A DNA stretch of 64,000 nt from Collinsella tanakaei (GTDB taxonomy: Bacteria; Actinomycetota; Coriobacteriia; Coriobacteriales; Coriobacteriaceae). Location of the stretch: NCBI RefSeq assembly GCF_016902615.1, contig NZ_JACJMB010000006.1, positions 48,283 through 112,282 of the forward strand, given 5' to 3'. The position numbers and the translations under genes were made by a program. Below the pieces are notes generated by a model that did not search any database, had not been told where the DNA came from, and was given only the letters and a program-made list of their open reading frames with translations. Shown piece after piece: positions 56,253-64,000 of the stretch (position 1 is its first letter; the number at the start of each line of letters is the position of its first letter).

Positions 56253-57359
56253 ATGATCAATAACAAGGCCATCGGTTACATCACAGCCAACTACACGGCC
56301 CTCAAGCAGGAGATGCTCCTGCAGAGCCGTCCCATCGCCTCGGTCCCCGTCATGGGCCGCTACCGCCTCATCGACTTCCCGCTGTCCAACATGGCCAACG
56401 CGGGCATCAAGACGGTCGGTCTCGTCATGCCGGGCAACTACCGCTCCATCATCGACCACGTCGGCCACGGCAAGGACTGGGGTCTCGACCGCAAGCGCGG
56501 CGGCCTGTTCCCGCTGCCCGGCAACCCCTACGGCACCACGAAGCCCGGCATGCGCTTCCTGCTGCGCGACATCATCTCCAACAAGACGCTCTTCCAGCGC
56601 GCCACGGAGCCCTATGTCGTGATGATGGGCTCGAACATCATCTTCAACATGGACCTCAACGCCATCATCGAGGCGCACGAGGCCTCCGGCGTGGGCCTCA
56701 CGATGGTCTACGTCAAGGCCGAGCGCGACCATGAGGAGGCGTGCTCGCTCGTCATCGGCGACGCCGGTCGCGTCCAGGAGGTCAAGGAAGGCTGCAAGTA
56801 CGGCGACAACAAGTTCGTCGACTGCTTCATCATCAACCGCGACCTGCTGCTCGAGATCATCGACCGCTATGCCTCTGCCGACTACCTCGACATCTTCGAG
56901 GCCATCGCCGGCGACTTCGCGCGCATCGACGTGTGCAGCTACGAGTTCAAGGGCCTCGCCGTCGGCATGTTCGACGAGCGCACCTACTACCAGCGCTCCA
57001 TGGAGATGCTCGACCCGGTCATCAACAACCAGCTGTTCCGCAAGGACCGCCCGATCCTCACCAAGGCCCACGACGCGCCCCCGGCGAAGTACGCCGCCGG
57101 CTCCATCGCCTGCAACTCCCGCATCTCCGCGGGCTGCGAGATCATGGGCACCGTCCGTAACTCCATCCTCTCGCGCGGCGTCGTGGTCGAGTCCGGCGCC
57201 AACGTCGTGAACTCCATCATCAACCAGGGCGTCATCATCAAGAGCGGCGCGCGCGTGGAGAACGCGATCATCGACAAGAACAACGTCGTGCCCGCCAACA
57301 CCGAGCTGCGCGGCACCCCTGATGCCATCCTCACGGTCGGTAAGGCGCCCATCGCATAA
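56253..57359 (+). CDS. glgD: GlgD, regulatory subunit of ADP-glucose pyrophosphorylase
   Basis: A 368-residue GlgC paralogue. It keeps the fold (VMGRYRLIDFPLSNMANAG, LPGNPYGTTKPG, and a beta-helix end) but lacks the Gly-rich catalytic loop found in GlgC: the N-terminus reads GYITANYTALKQEML. In Firmicutes GlgD has little or no activity alone and modulates GlgC in a heterotetramer. It follows glgC by four bases. The glgA gene is 130 bp downstream after a strong hairpin. Confidence 0.94.
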   Translation: MINNKAIGYITANYTALKQEMLLQSRPIASVPVMGRYRLIDFPLSNMANAGIKTVGLVMPGNYRSIIDHVGHGKDWGLDRKRGGLFPLPGNPYGTTKPGMRFLLRDIISNKTLFQRATEPYVVMMGSNIIFNMDLNAIIEAHEASGVGLTMVYVKAERDHEEACSLVIGDAGRVQEVKEGCKYGDNKFVDCFIINRDLLLEIIDRYASADYLDIFEAIAGDFARIDVCSYEFKGLAVGMFDERTYYQRSMEMLDPVINNQLFRKDRPILTKAHDAPPAKYAAGSIACNSRISAGCEIMGTVRNSILSRGVVVESGANVVNSIINQGVIIKSGARVENAIIDKNNVVPANTELRGTPDAILTVGKAPIA

Positions 57360-57426
57360 GACGTTACACTCTTGACACCTTACCGACCCCCGTCAGCACG
57401 ACCGCGACGGGAGCGGTATCATTGAA

Positions 57427-57459
57427 ATCGCCGCCCGGCTCGCTTCGCCGGGCGGCGAT
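57427..57459. terminator. Strong hairpin in the glgD-glgA gap
   Basis: A perfect 13-bp stem (ATCGCCGCCCGGC with its complement, loop 7 nt) ends 30 bases before the glgA start codon. There is no clear U-tract. It could be a terminator with weak poly-U, a processing site or a translational control element for glgA. Confidence 0.6.
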
Positions 57460-57489
57460 TCACCAACACGACAGAATACGGAGTATTCC

Positions 57490-59856
57490 ATGGCAAACGA
57501 AAAGCTTCATATCGTGTTCGCCTCCGCCGAGGCGGCACCGTTCGTGAAGACCGGTGGGCTCGGCGACGTCGCGGGCTCGCTTCCCGCCGCCCTGGCCGCG
57601 GCCGGTGCCGAGGTGATCGTCATGGTGCCGAAGTACGCCACCATCGCCGATACCTACAAGAACCAGATGGAGCATGTCGGCCAGTTCTATGTGCCCCTGG
57701 GCTGGCGCAACGAGTACTGCGGCCTCGAGCGCCTCGTGTACGACGGCGTGACCTACCTGTTCCTCGACAACGAGCACTACTTCAACCGCAGCTACCCCTA
57801 CGGCTTCTTCGACGACGGCGAGCGCTTCGCCTTCTTCTCGAAGGCCATCTGCGAGAGCCTGCAGTACCTGCCGGACGGCTTCGTCTGCGACGTGCTCCAC
57901 TGCAACGACTGGCACACCGCGCTCGCCCCGGTCTTCCTGCGCGAGTTCTACATGGGCAACCCCCTCTATCAGAACGTGAAGACGGTGTTCTCCATCCACA
58001 ACATCGCCTTCCAGGGCCAGTTCACCGACATGCTGCTCGGCGACGTGCTCGGCCTCTCCCATATCGAGCCCGCCGTGCGCCAGCTGCGCTGCGACGCCCG
58101 CTCCATCAACTACATGCTGGGCGCCCTCAACTACTCCGACGCCATCACGACCGTCTCCCCCACCTACGCGTGGGAGATTCGCACGCCCGAGTTCGGCGAG
58201 GGCCTCGACGGCGTCCTGCGCCGCCGCGAGTCCATCCTCTCCGGCATCCTGAACGGTCTCGACGTCAAGCGCAACGACCCCGCGACCGATGACCGCATCC
58301 ACCAGAACTACACCCGTGACGACCGCTCGGGCAAGGCCGCCTGCAAGGCGGCGCTCCAGGCGGAGCTCGGCCTGGAGGTGCGCGACGACCGTCCCCTCAT
58401 GGCCATGGTCACGCGCCTTACGCGCCAAAAGGGCATGGACCTCGTCACCTACTCGCTCGACCGCATCCTGTCCGGCGGCGTCCAGGTGGCCGTTCTCGGC
58501 ACCGGCGACGCTGAGTACGAGGAGGCGCTTCGCTACTTCGAGCGCACCTACCCCGGCACAATGGCCGCGCGCATCGAGTTCGACCCGTTCCTGTCGCAGC
58601 GCATGTACTCCGGCGCCGACATGTTCCTCATGCCGTCGCTGTTCGAGCCCTGCGGCCTGTCCCAGATGATCGCCATGCGCTACGGCACCCTGCCGATCGT
58701 GCGCGAGACCGGCGGCCTCAAGGACACCGTCATCCCCTACAACAAGTTCACCGGCGAGGGCACGGGCTTCACGTTCACGCACTTCAACGGCGACGAGATG
58801 GGCGATGCCGTCTTCCGTGCGGCGCGCACGTTCTGGGATGACAAGGACGCGTGGAATCACCTCATCGACAACGCCATGGATGCCGACTTCAGCTGGAAGC
58901 GCTCCGCCGAGCAGTACATGGACCTCTACTACGGGCTGCATCCCGAGATCGCGCGCTTCGTCCCTTTTGTGCCTGAGCCGGAGCCCGAGCCCGTGGCTGA
59001 GCCCGTGGCTGAGCCCGTGGCTGAGCCCGAGGTCGAGCCCGAGGCTGCACCTGAGCCGGAAACCAAGCCGGAAGAGGCCGTCGAGGAGGCTCCCGCCAAG
59101 AGCGAGACGCCTGCCGGCGAGGCTCCTGTCGCTGCCGAGGCGCCGGTCGCCGAGACTCCTGCCGCTACCGAGGCGCCTGCCGCCGAGGTCGCACCTGAGG
59201 TGAAGCCGGGGGAAGCGGTGGCCGCACCTTCGAAGAAGCCGGCCGCGAAGACCACGCGCAGGGCCGCAACGAAGACCACGGCCGCCAAGTCCACGACGAC
59301 GAAGACCGCTGCCAAGACCACCACGGCCAAGACGACCGCCGCGAAGTCCACGGCCACGAAGACCACGGCCACGAAGACCACCGCGACTAAGACCACGGCC
59401 GCCAAGGCCACGGCGACGAAGACCACGGCCGCGAAGAAGACGGCCACGACCAAGGCTGCCGCGACCAAGGCTGCCGCCACCGAGGCCAAGCCCGCCGCCA
59501 AGAAGACGACGAACAAGGCCGCCTCCGCGAAGACGGCTGCGGCAAAGGCTGCAGAGCCTACAGCCGAGACCGCACCTGAGGCTTCCGCGCCCAAGGCGAC
59601 GGCGACTAAGACCGCCACGAAGGCCGCCGCGACGAAGACCGCGACCAAGGCGACCGCCGCGAAGACAACCACGGCCGCCAAGAAGTCGACCGCGTCCACG
59701 AAGGCTGCCGCGGCTCCGACCGAGGCAGCTGAGAAGCCGGCATCCAAGGCCGCTTCCGCCCCTGCTGCCGCTGAGAAGCCCGCCGAGGAGCCGAAGGCCC
59801 CGAAGGCGACATCCGTCTCTGCGGCCCGCAAGGCGTCGACCCGTAAGCGTCGCTAA
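57490..59856 (+). CDS. glgA: Glycogen synthase GlgA with long low-complexity tail
   Basis: A 788-residue protein. Residues 1-about 490 are a complete GT5 synthase that adds glucose from ADP-glucose: KTGGLGDVAGSLP for ADP binding, LHCNDWHTAL, SIHNIAFQGQF, and the C-terminal FEPCGLSQM with GTGFTF. From about residue 495 the protein continues with an acidic Pro/Glu/Ala linker (about 495-577) containing three exact copies of the unit EPVA, then about 210 residues of Lys/Thr/Ala (e.g. TKTTATKTTATKTTAAK) ending in SARKASTRKRR. Normal GlgA ends where the tail begins. The tail resembles histone H1/AlgP and its partner in GlgB. A hairpin lies upstream and a terminator downstream. Confidence 0.93.
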   Translation: MANEKLHIVFASAEAAPFVKTGGLGDVAGSLPAALAAAGAEVIVMVPKYATIADTYKNQMEHVGQFYVPLGWRNEYCGLERLVYDGVTYLFLDNEHYFNRSYPYGFFDDGERFAFFSKAICESLQYLPDGFVCDVLHCNDWHTALAPVFLREFYMGNPLYQNVKTVFSIHNIAFQGQFTDMLLGDVLGLSHIEPAVRQLRCDARSINYMLGALNYSDAITTVSPTYAWEIRTPEFGEGLDGVLRRRESILSGILNGLDVKRNDPATDDRIHQNYTRDDRSGKAACKAALQAELGLEVRDDRPLMAMVTRLTRQKGMDLVTYSLDRILSGGVQVAVLGTGDAEYEEALRYFERTYPGTMAARIEFDPFLSQRMYSGADMFLMPSLFEPCGLSQMIAMRYGTLPIVRETGGLKDTVIPYNKFTGEGTGFTFTHFNGDEMGDAVFRAARTFWDDKDAWNHLIDNAMDADFSWKRSAEQYMDLYYGLHPEIARFVPFVPEPEPEPVAEPVAEPVAEPEVEPEAAPEPETKPEEAVEEAPAKSETPAGEAPVAAEAPVAETPAATEAPAAEVAPEVKPGEAVAAPSKKPAAKTTRRAATKTTAAKSTTTKTAAKTTTAKTTAAKSTATKTTATKTTATKTTAAKATATKTTAAKKTATTKAAATKAAATEAKPAAKKTTNKAASAKTAAAKAAEPTAETAPEASAPKATATKTATKAAATKTATKATAAKTTTAAKKSTASTKAAAAPTEAAEKPASKAASAPAAAEKPAEEPKAPKATSVSAARKASTRKRR
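58987..59022 (+). repeat. Three tandem 12-bp repeats within glgA
   Basis: The unit GAGCCCGTGGCT occurs three times without change, encoding EPVA each time. Further on, a 15-bp unit (59350-59364) is repeated directly at 59365-59379. Such repeats let tail length change by slippage without frameshift. Confidence 0.85.
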
Positions 59857-59887
59857 CGCGCACCGCATCGCGCTTGCCGCTTCATAG

Positions 59888-59922
59888 CCGCCCGTCCCGG
59901 ATCGCCGGGGCGGGCGGTTTTC
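59888..59922 (+). terminator. Terminator of glgA
   Basis: A 13-bp stem with one G-U pair (59888-59900 with 59905-59917, loop ATCG) followed by TTTTCTC, 31 bases after the glgA stop codon. This closes the glg transcript before the GH13-GH77 gene, whose own promoter must lie in the following 200 bp. Confidence 0.88.
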
Positions 59923-60117
59923 TCATTAACCGAACAACCCGCCTCGCGATAAGCGAACACGAAAAGAACCATCCCGAGGGTGCCCGTCAAACAAACTCTC
60001 CGGATGAGTCTCATGGGCAGCCATGCATACGCTAAACTGTACGTTTGGCGTTATCGCCGCAGGTTCGAACATCGCCCCTCACGGGTGCCGCGAGGGGGTC
60101 ACACGCAAGGACGATAT

Positions 60118-63100
60118 ATGAAGCTTAGGCATAACAGCAGGCTCCCGCAGTACCGCACCCCCTTCGGCGCGGTCACCGCGGGCACGCCCGTGACGCTGTC
60201 GCTCGAGGTCCGCAAGGAGGATGCCGCGGGTATCCAGTGCACGCTGCGCACCTGGGTCGACGGCGAGGGCGAGAAGCTCTACCCGCTCGACCGCAATGAC
60301 GACGGCACCTATTCGACCACCGTCACGTGGGACGAGCCGCAGATCGTGTGGTACAGCTTCATCGTGCGCACCGTCGACGGCTTCGAGCTGCGCGTCGGCG
60401 CACCGCAGGGCCATGTGGGCGGCGAGGGCGTGACCTACGACTACGAGAACGTCCCCTCGTTCCAGATCACGGTCTTTCGCCATCGCCAGACGCGCCCCGC
60501 CTGGTACGAGCGCGGCATCGTCTACCAGATCTTCCCCGATCGCTTCGCGCGCGATGAGGACTGGAAGCAGCGTGCGCTCGAGCGCCGTGCCCACCCGCGC
60601 CGCGGCTGCGAGCAGCGCATCGTCGAGGACTGGGACACCCCGCCGATCTATGACCGCGACGAGACCGGCTCGATTCGCAGCTGGGACTTCTACGGAGGGT
60701 CGCTGCGCGGTATCGAGGAGCACCTCGACTACCTTGCCGAGATGGGCGTGACGGCCATCTATCTGAATCCCATCTTCGAGGCGGCCAGCAACCATCGCTA
60801 CGACACGGCCGACTACATGAAGATCGATCCCCTTCTCGGAACGGAGGAGGATTTCCGGAGCCTCTGCGCCTCCGCGCGGCGCCACGGCATCGGCATCATC
60901 CTGGACGGTGTGTTCAACCACACCGGCAGCGATTCCATCTACTTCAACGCATTCGGCAACTACCCGGAGCCCGGCGCCTGGTCGAAAGACCCCGAGTCCG
61001 ACTGGAAGGACGCCTTCCGCATCAAGGAGGACGGCACCTACGACTGCTGGTGGGGCGTGGGCAACATGCCCGCCGTGAACCAGCAGTCCGAAGCAATCCG
61101 CAACCTCATCTTGGGCCCCGACGGCGTGATCCGCCACTGGCTGCGCGCCGGCGCGCGCGGATGGCGACTCGACGTGGCCGATGAGCTCTCCGATGAGCTC
61201 CTGGCCGACATCAAGGCCGCGGCGGTCAGGGAGCGTGCCGATGCGCTCGTGCTTGGCGAGGTCTGGGAGGACGCCTCCAACAAGATCGCCTATGGCAAGC
61301 TGCGCCACTACCTGCTTGGGTCCGAGCTCGACTCGGCCATGAACTATCCGTTCCGTGACATGGTGCTCGGCCTTCTGCTTGGCGAGGAGAGCGGCTACAC
61401 CGCCCATGACGCTGCCGAGGCCATCGAGACGCTGCGCGAGAACTACCCCGACGAGGCCCTCGCCTGCGCGCTCAACCTGCTCGGCAGCCATGATCGCGCC
61501 CGCATCATCTCGCTGCTCGGCGGAGTCCCGAACCCCGATAGCGTCTCGGAGGAGGAGCGCAGCACCTACCGTCTGACCGACGAGCAGCTGAACCTCGCCA
61601 AGAGCCGTTTCTGGCTGGCCTCGCTCATCCAGATGACGTTTCGCGGCGTCCCCTCGATCTACTACGGCGACGAGGCGGGCGTCCAGGGCCTCACCGACCC
61701 CGGCAACCGCGCGACGTTCCCCTGGGGACACGAGGACAGGGACTTCTTCACCATGGTGAGGAACACCGCGGCGCTGCGCCGCGCGCTGCCGCTGTTCACG
61801 ACCGGCACCATCGAGGCCGAGGCGCTCGATGACGATATCCTGACCTTCACGCGCCGCGGCGAGGACGGCCAGGCAGCGACCGTCGTGGTGAACCGCAGCC
61901 TCGCGAACATGCATACCGTGCACGTTCCCGCCTGCGGCGAGCGCATGCTCGACGTCATCAGCGGAATCGATCTTGTGGCCGAAGATGACGGGACCTGCGA
62001 GCTGACGCTCTGGCCGCTCGGCAGCGCCGTTGTCTACGGCCACGACCAGCAGCGCCTGCAGAAGCCGCTCACGCGCGGCTGGGGCGTCGTCTGCCACATC
62101 ACCTCGATCCCGGCAGAGCTCGGACCGGGCACGCTCGGCGCGCCCGCACGCCGCTTCATCGACCATCTCGCGGCCATGGGCGCCCGCTATTGGCAGGTGC
62201 TGCCCGTGAACCCGACCGACCAGTTCGGCTCCCCCTACGCCGGCCCCTCCGCCTTCGCCGGCAACATCGACCTGCTCGAGGAGACCCGTGAGGAACTCGA
62301 GGAGGCCTATGAGGCCTTCTGCCGGGCAGGCGGCGAGAAGGATCCGGCCTACCGGGCGTTCCTGTCCCGCAACGAGGTGTGGCTCGACCCCTACTGCGCC
62401 TTCATGGCCCTGAAGGACGCCTCGCGCGGCGCCAGCCGCCATCGCTGGCCGCGCGCCTACAGGCACTACGACGTCCGTATGCTCGATGACGCCCGCTTCA
62501 TCGACGCGGCCGGGTTCTACGCCTTCGCGCAGTACCGCTTCGACACCGAATGGGCCGAGCTGCTCGCCTACGCGCATGTGCACGGCATCGAGATCATCGG
62601 CGACATCCCCATGTATGTCTCCGACGACTCCGCCGACGCGTGGAGCGAACCGGGCATGTTCACGCTCTCGCGCGACGGCAAGCCCACCGAGATCGCCGGC
62701 ACCCCGCCCGACCGCTTCTCCGCGACCGGTCAGATCTGGGGCAACCCGACGTATCGCTGGGACGTCATGCGCGATGACGGCTACACCTGGTGGATCGAGC
62801 GCCTGCGCCGCTCGCTCGCCCTCTACGACCGCGTGCGCCTCGACCATTTCCTCGGCTTCCAGTCCTTCTTCTCGATTCCCGCCGGCAAGGACGGTAGCGC
62901 CGGTCGCTGGCTACCCGGCCCGGGTATCGATCTGTTCCGCCGCGCCGAGCGCGAGTTCGGCAAACTCCCGCTTATCGCCGAGGACCTGGGATACCTCACC
63001 CCGGCGGTGCGCGCCCTCACGGCCTCCTGCGGCTTCCCCGGCATGGACGTGCTCGAGTTCGAGGACTACGACGTCCGCGACGGTGTGAAGCCCGCCTCCG

Positions 63101-63426
63101 AGAAGGTCGTCTACACCTCCACGCACGACACCTCCACCCTCGTCGGGTGGACGAGCGCGCGCTGGGCGCAAGACGCCGACACCGAACAGATAGAAGAGCT
63201 CGCCCTCGGCATCATCGAGAGCGCCTTCAAGAGCTCTGCCGACCTCGTCATGCTGCAGCTGCAAGACGTCATGCTGCTCGATGACGACGCCCGCATGAAC
63301 GTTCCCGGCACGGCCGAGGGCAACTGGAGCTGGCAGGCGGACGAGGAGACGCTTGTCGCCTCCATCGAACGCATCCGCGACCTCGCGGACGCCTGCGGAC
63401 GTTCGGATACGGTGGAAGCTCGCTGA
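60118..63426 (+). CDS. GH13 alpha-glycosidase fused to GH77 4-alpha-glucanotransferase
   Basis: A 1102-residue two-enzyme fusion. The N-terminal part has a beta-sandwich (about 1-110, CBM34-like) and a GH13 barrel of neopullulanase/cyclodextrinase type: IYLNPIFEAASNHRYDT, DGVFNHTG, nucleophile Asp352 in WRLDVADEL, acid/base Glu381 in LGEVWED, and Asp459 in LGSHDRARI. From about residue 655 a MalQ (GH77) begins with GWGVVCHITSIP and FGSPYAGPSAFAGN, with nucleophile Asp909 in VRLDHFLGF, acid/base Glu955 in LIAEDLGYL, and STHDTSTLVGW. So one chain can hydrolyse or debranch and also disproportionate maltodextrins. The start at 60118 has AAGGA seven bases upstream; the frame opens at 59980 but the extra part is not credible. 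The proteins probably act on dextrins from GlgP or diet. No signal peptide is seen, so it is cytoplasmic. Confidence 0.93.
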   Translation: MKLRHNSRLPQYRTPFGAVTAGTPVTLSLEVRKEDAAGIQCTLRTWVDGEGEKLYPLDRNDDGTYSTTVTWDEPQIVWYSFIVRTVDGFELRVGAPQGHVGGEGVTYDYENVPSFQITVFRHRQTRPAWYERGIVYQIFPDRFARDEDWKQRALERRAHPRRGCEQRIVEDWDTPPIYDRDETGSIRSWDFYGGSLRGIEEHLDYLAEMGVTAIYLNPIFEAASNHRYDTADYMKIDPLLGTEEDFRSLCASARRHGIGIILDGVFNHTGSDSIYFNAFGNYPEPGAWSKDPESDWKDAFRIKEDGTYDCWWGVGNMPAVNQQSEAIRNLILGPDGVIRHWLRAGARGWRLDVADELSDELLADIKAAAVRERADALVLGEVWEDASNKIAYGKLRHYLLGSELDSAMNYPFRDMVLGLLLGEESGYTAHDAAEAIETLRENYPDEALACALNLLGSHDRARIISLLGGVPNPDSVSEEERSTYRLTDEQLNLAKSRFWLASLIQMTFRGVPSIYYGDEAGVQGLTDPGNRATFPWGHEDRDFFTMVRNTAALRRALPLFTTGTIEAEALDDDILTFTRRGEDGQAATVVVNRSLANMHTVHVPACGERMLDVISGIDLVAEDDGTCELTLWPLGSAVVYGHDQQRLQKPLTRGWGVVCHITSIPAELGPGTLGAPARRFIDHLAAMGARYWQVLPVNPTDQFGSPYAGPSAFAGNIDLLEETREELEEAYEAFCRAGGEKDPAYRAFLSRNEVWLDPYCAFMALKDASRGASRHRWPRAYRHYDVRMLDDARFIDAAGFYAFAQYRFDTEWAELLAYAHVHGIEIIGDIPMYVSDDSADAWSEPGMFTLSRDGKPTEIAGTPPDRFSATGQIWGNPTYRWDVMRDDGYTWWIERLRRSLALYDRVRLDHFLGFQSFFSIPAGKDGSAGRWLPGPGIDLFRRAEREFGKLPLIAEDLGYLTPAVRALTASCGFPGMDVLEFEDYDVRDGVKPASEKVVYTSTHDTSTLVGWTSARWAQDADTEQIEELALGIIESAFKSSADLVMLQLQDVMLLDDDARMNVPGTAEGNWSWQADEETLVASIERIRDLADACGRSDTVEAR

Positions 63427-63443
63427 TTCTATCCTCCGTATCG

Positions 63444-63471
63444 TTGCATATTGCGAGGATTTGGGTACAGT
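63444..63471 (+). promoter_or_regulatory. Possible promoter for the FmdB-type gene
   Basis: TTGCAT (63444-63449) and TACAGT (63466-63471) are separated by 16 bp, 79 bp before the zinc-ribbon gene's start. The terminator hairpin of the preceding gene lies between it and that start, so the promoter call is tentative. Confidence 0.35.
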
Positions 63472-63490
63472 ATTCACGGTAAAACGCATC

Positions 63491-63522
63491 CCCCGCCGCA
63501 CCTGACGTGCGGCGGGGCTTTC
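63491..63522 (+). terminator. Terminator of the GH13-GH77 gene
   Basis: A perfect 11-bp stem (CCCCGCCGCAC with GTGCGGCGGGG, loop 5 nt) followed by CTTTC. It is 65 bases after the stop codon. Confidence 0.7.
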
Positions 63523-63549
63523 ATGAGAAGCGACAGAGGGGAAAGATCC

Positions 63550-63795
63550 ATGGCACGCTATGACTATCGCTGCACCTCGTGCGGCTCCGTCTTCGAGGTT
63601 GAGCACGGCATGACCGAGCACCCGAGCATCACCTGCCCCGACTGCGGCAGCGCAGCCGAGAAGGTCTTCAGCGCGAGCGGCATCGAGTTCAAGGGGTCGG
63701 GCTTCTACAACACCGACCAGCGCGGCGGCTCGGCGAGCACCGAGGCGACCTCGGGTTCGAGCTGCGCCTGCGACTCCTGCCCTCACGCCAATTAG
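63550..63795 (+). CDS. FmdB-family zinc ribbon protein
   Basis: An 81-residue protein with the FmdB-type zinc ribbon at its start: YDYRCTSCGSVFEV and TCPDCGSAAEKVF provide two CxxC pairs. The middle has the usual FKGSGFYNTD. The C-terminus ends CACDSCPHAN, adding more Cys. FmdB was named as a putative regulatory protein in formamidase/amidase operons, but the function is not established. GAGGGG precedes the ATG at 63550. Confidence 0.85.
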   Translation: MARYDYRCTSCGSVFEVEHGMTEHPSITCPDCGSAAEKVFSASGIEFKGSGFYNTDQRGGSASTEATSGSSCACDSCPHAN

Positions 63796-63830
63796 CCTGC
63801 AATCCACCGGGGACGGGTGTCCTCTGGGGG

Positions 63831-63892
63831 GACGGGGTAGTTTGGAGACGCCCGGCACCGAGCGGTGCCGGGCGTCTCCAAACTACCCCGTC
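63831..63892. repeat. REP-like repeat, copy C: perfect 30-bp hairpin
   Basis: The 30 bases at 63831-63860 are the exact reverse complement of 63863-63892, with only AG between them. The outer 14 bp (GACGGGGTAGTTTG and complement) match the core of copies A and B; the inner 16 bp are new. It lies just after the zinc-ribbon gene. A partial related sequence (GGGGACGGGTGTCC) precedes it at about 63809. Confidence 0.85.
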
Positions 63893-63917
63893 GGTAACGT
63901 ACAATTTCTTGCGCACT

Positions 63918-63946
63918 TTGACAGCAGCATAGCGTCCAGATAGACA
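63918..63946 (+). promoter_or_regulatory. Possible promoter near window end
   Basis: A consensus -35 TTGACA (63918-63923) is followed 17 bp later by TAGACA (63941-63946). It may drive a gene beyond the window. No gene start is visible in the last 54 bases. Confidence 0.35.
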
Positions 63947-64000
63947 GGAGGGCACGGCCCGCCCCGGTATGATTCGAGTTGCCTAGATTCGATCAGACTG

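Noticed and set aside
58929..59831. Ala/Val-rich 300-codon minus-strand frame (AAVVFVAVALAAV-like) as a membrane protein
   Set aside because: It is the complement of the Lys/Thr/Ala codon repeats in the GlgA tail; the hydrophobic look comes from reading GCC/ACC/AAG repeats backwards.
57460..59868. Very long Gly/Arg-rich open frame (802 codons) opposite glgA
   Set aside because: It is a by-product of the repetitive, high-GC glgA tail and barrel in the complementary frame; it has no family features and no ribosome site.
60061..60080. GGTTCGAAC resembling a tRNA T-loop
   Set aside because: The flanking bases do not form a 5-bp T-stem (CGCAG against CATCG) and no acceptor, D or anticodon stems can be built upstream.

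Overview
The window comes from a GC-rich genome and looks like chromosomal DNA of a Coriobacteriia member (Actinomycetota; Collinsella or a close relative). This is inferred, not searched. The clues are high GC, frequent GTG starts, a Bacillus-like asp23/fakA/recG...plsX/acpP/rnc/smc/ftsY/ffh cluster that also carries the actinobacterial rnc-DUF177-SepIVA neighbourhood, and a fermentative glycogen-storing gene set (adhE, glgBPCDA). I see no rRNA, tRNA, CRISPR array, transposase or prophage.

Layout. 1-10.2 kb: a 3'-truncated ftsH, a frameshifted SLH-domain surface protein, a MATE exporter, a SpoU rRNA/tRNA methyltransferase, thyA followed by a DHFR-flavodoxin fusion, and a YitT membrane protein divergent from a MerR regulator with a MerR-type operator between them. 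10.3-25.6 kb: a long leftward housekeeping cluster (asp23, fakA, recG, rsmD, coaD, a SepIVA-like coiled coil, yceD, rpmF, plsX, acpP, rnc, smc, ftsY, ffh) that links chromosome condensation, SRP targeting, lipid synthesis and RNA processing. 25.9-34 kb: small enzymes (SixA-like phosphatase, MIF-like tautomerase, NudC-like Nudix, acyl-ACP thioesterase, Nudix, HAD) and an iron/cobalamin-type ABC importer whose ATPase has an unusual C-terminal domain. 34-43.4 kb: a GATase-like hydrolase, a polar amino-acid ABC importer, a heterodimeric multidrug-type ABC exporter and rpmB. 43.4-48.9 kb: an 870-bp non-coding stretch carrying two LacI-type operator-like palindromes in front of adhE, an APH/choline-kinase-like gene, a 171-bp structured element with 24-bp terminal inverted repeats, then thiamine pyrophosphokinase and a HAD phosphatase. 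50.2-63.4 kb: a complete glycogen locus, glgB-glgP-glgC-glgD-glgA, followed by a GH13-GH77 fusion, and then an FmdB-type zinc ribbon.

The glycogen locus is the most unusual part. ADP-glucose is made by GlgC/GlgD, polymerised by GlgA, branched by GlgB, phosphorolysed by GlgP, and linear or branched dextrins are handled by the GH13-GH77 protein. Two of the enzymes, GlgB and GlgA, end in long low-complexity Lys/Ala/Thr-rich tails resembling histone H1 or AlgP. In GlgA an acidic Pro/Glu/Ala linker comes before the basic tail. Nothing in the catalytic chemistry needs such tails. A shared tail on the polymerising and branching enzymes suggests a localisation, scaffolding or polyanion-binding role.

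Other non-gene structure includes a dispersed REP-like palindromic repeat at three gene ends (core CCAAACTACCCCGTC), two MITE-like inverted-repeat elements, and several strong hairpin terminators.
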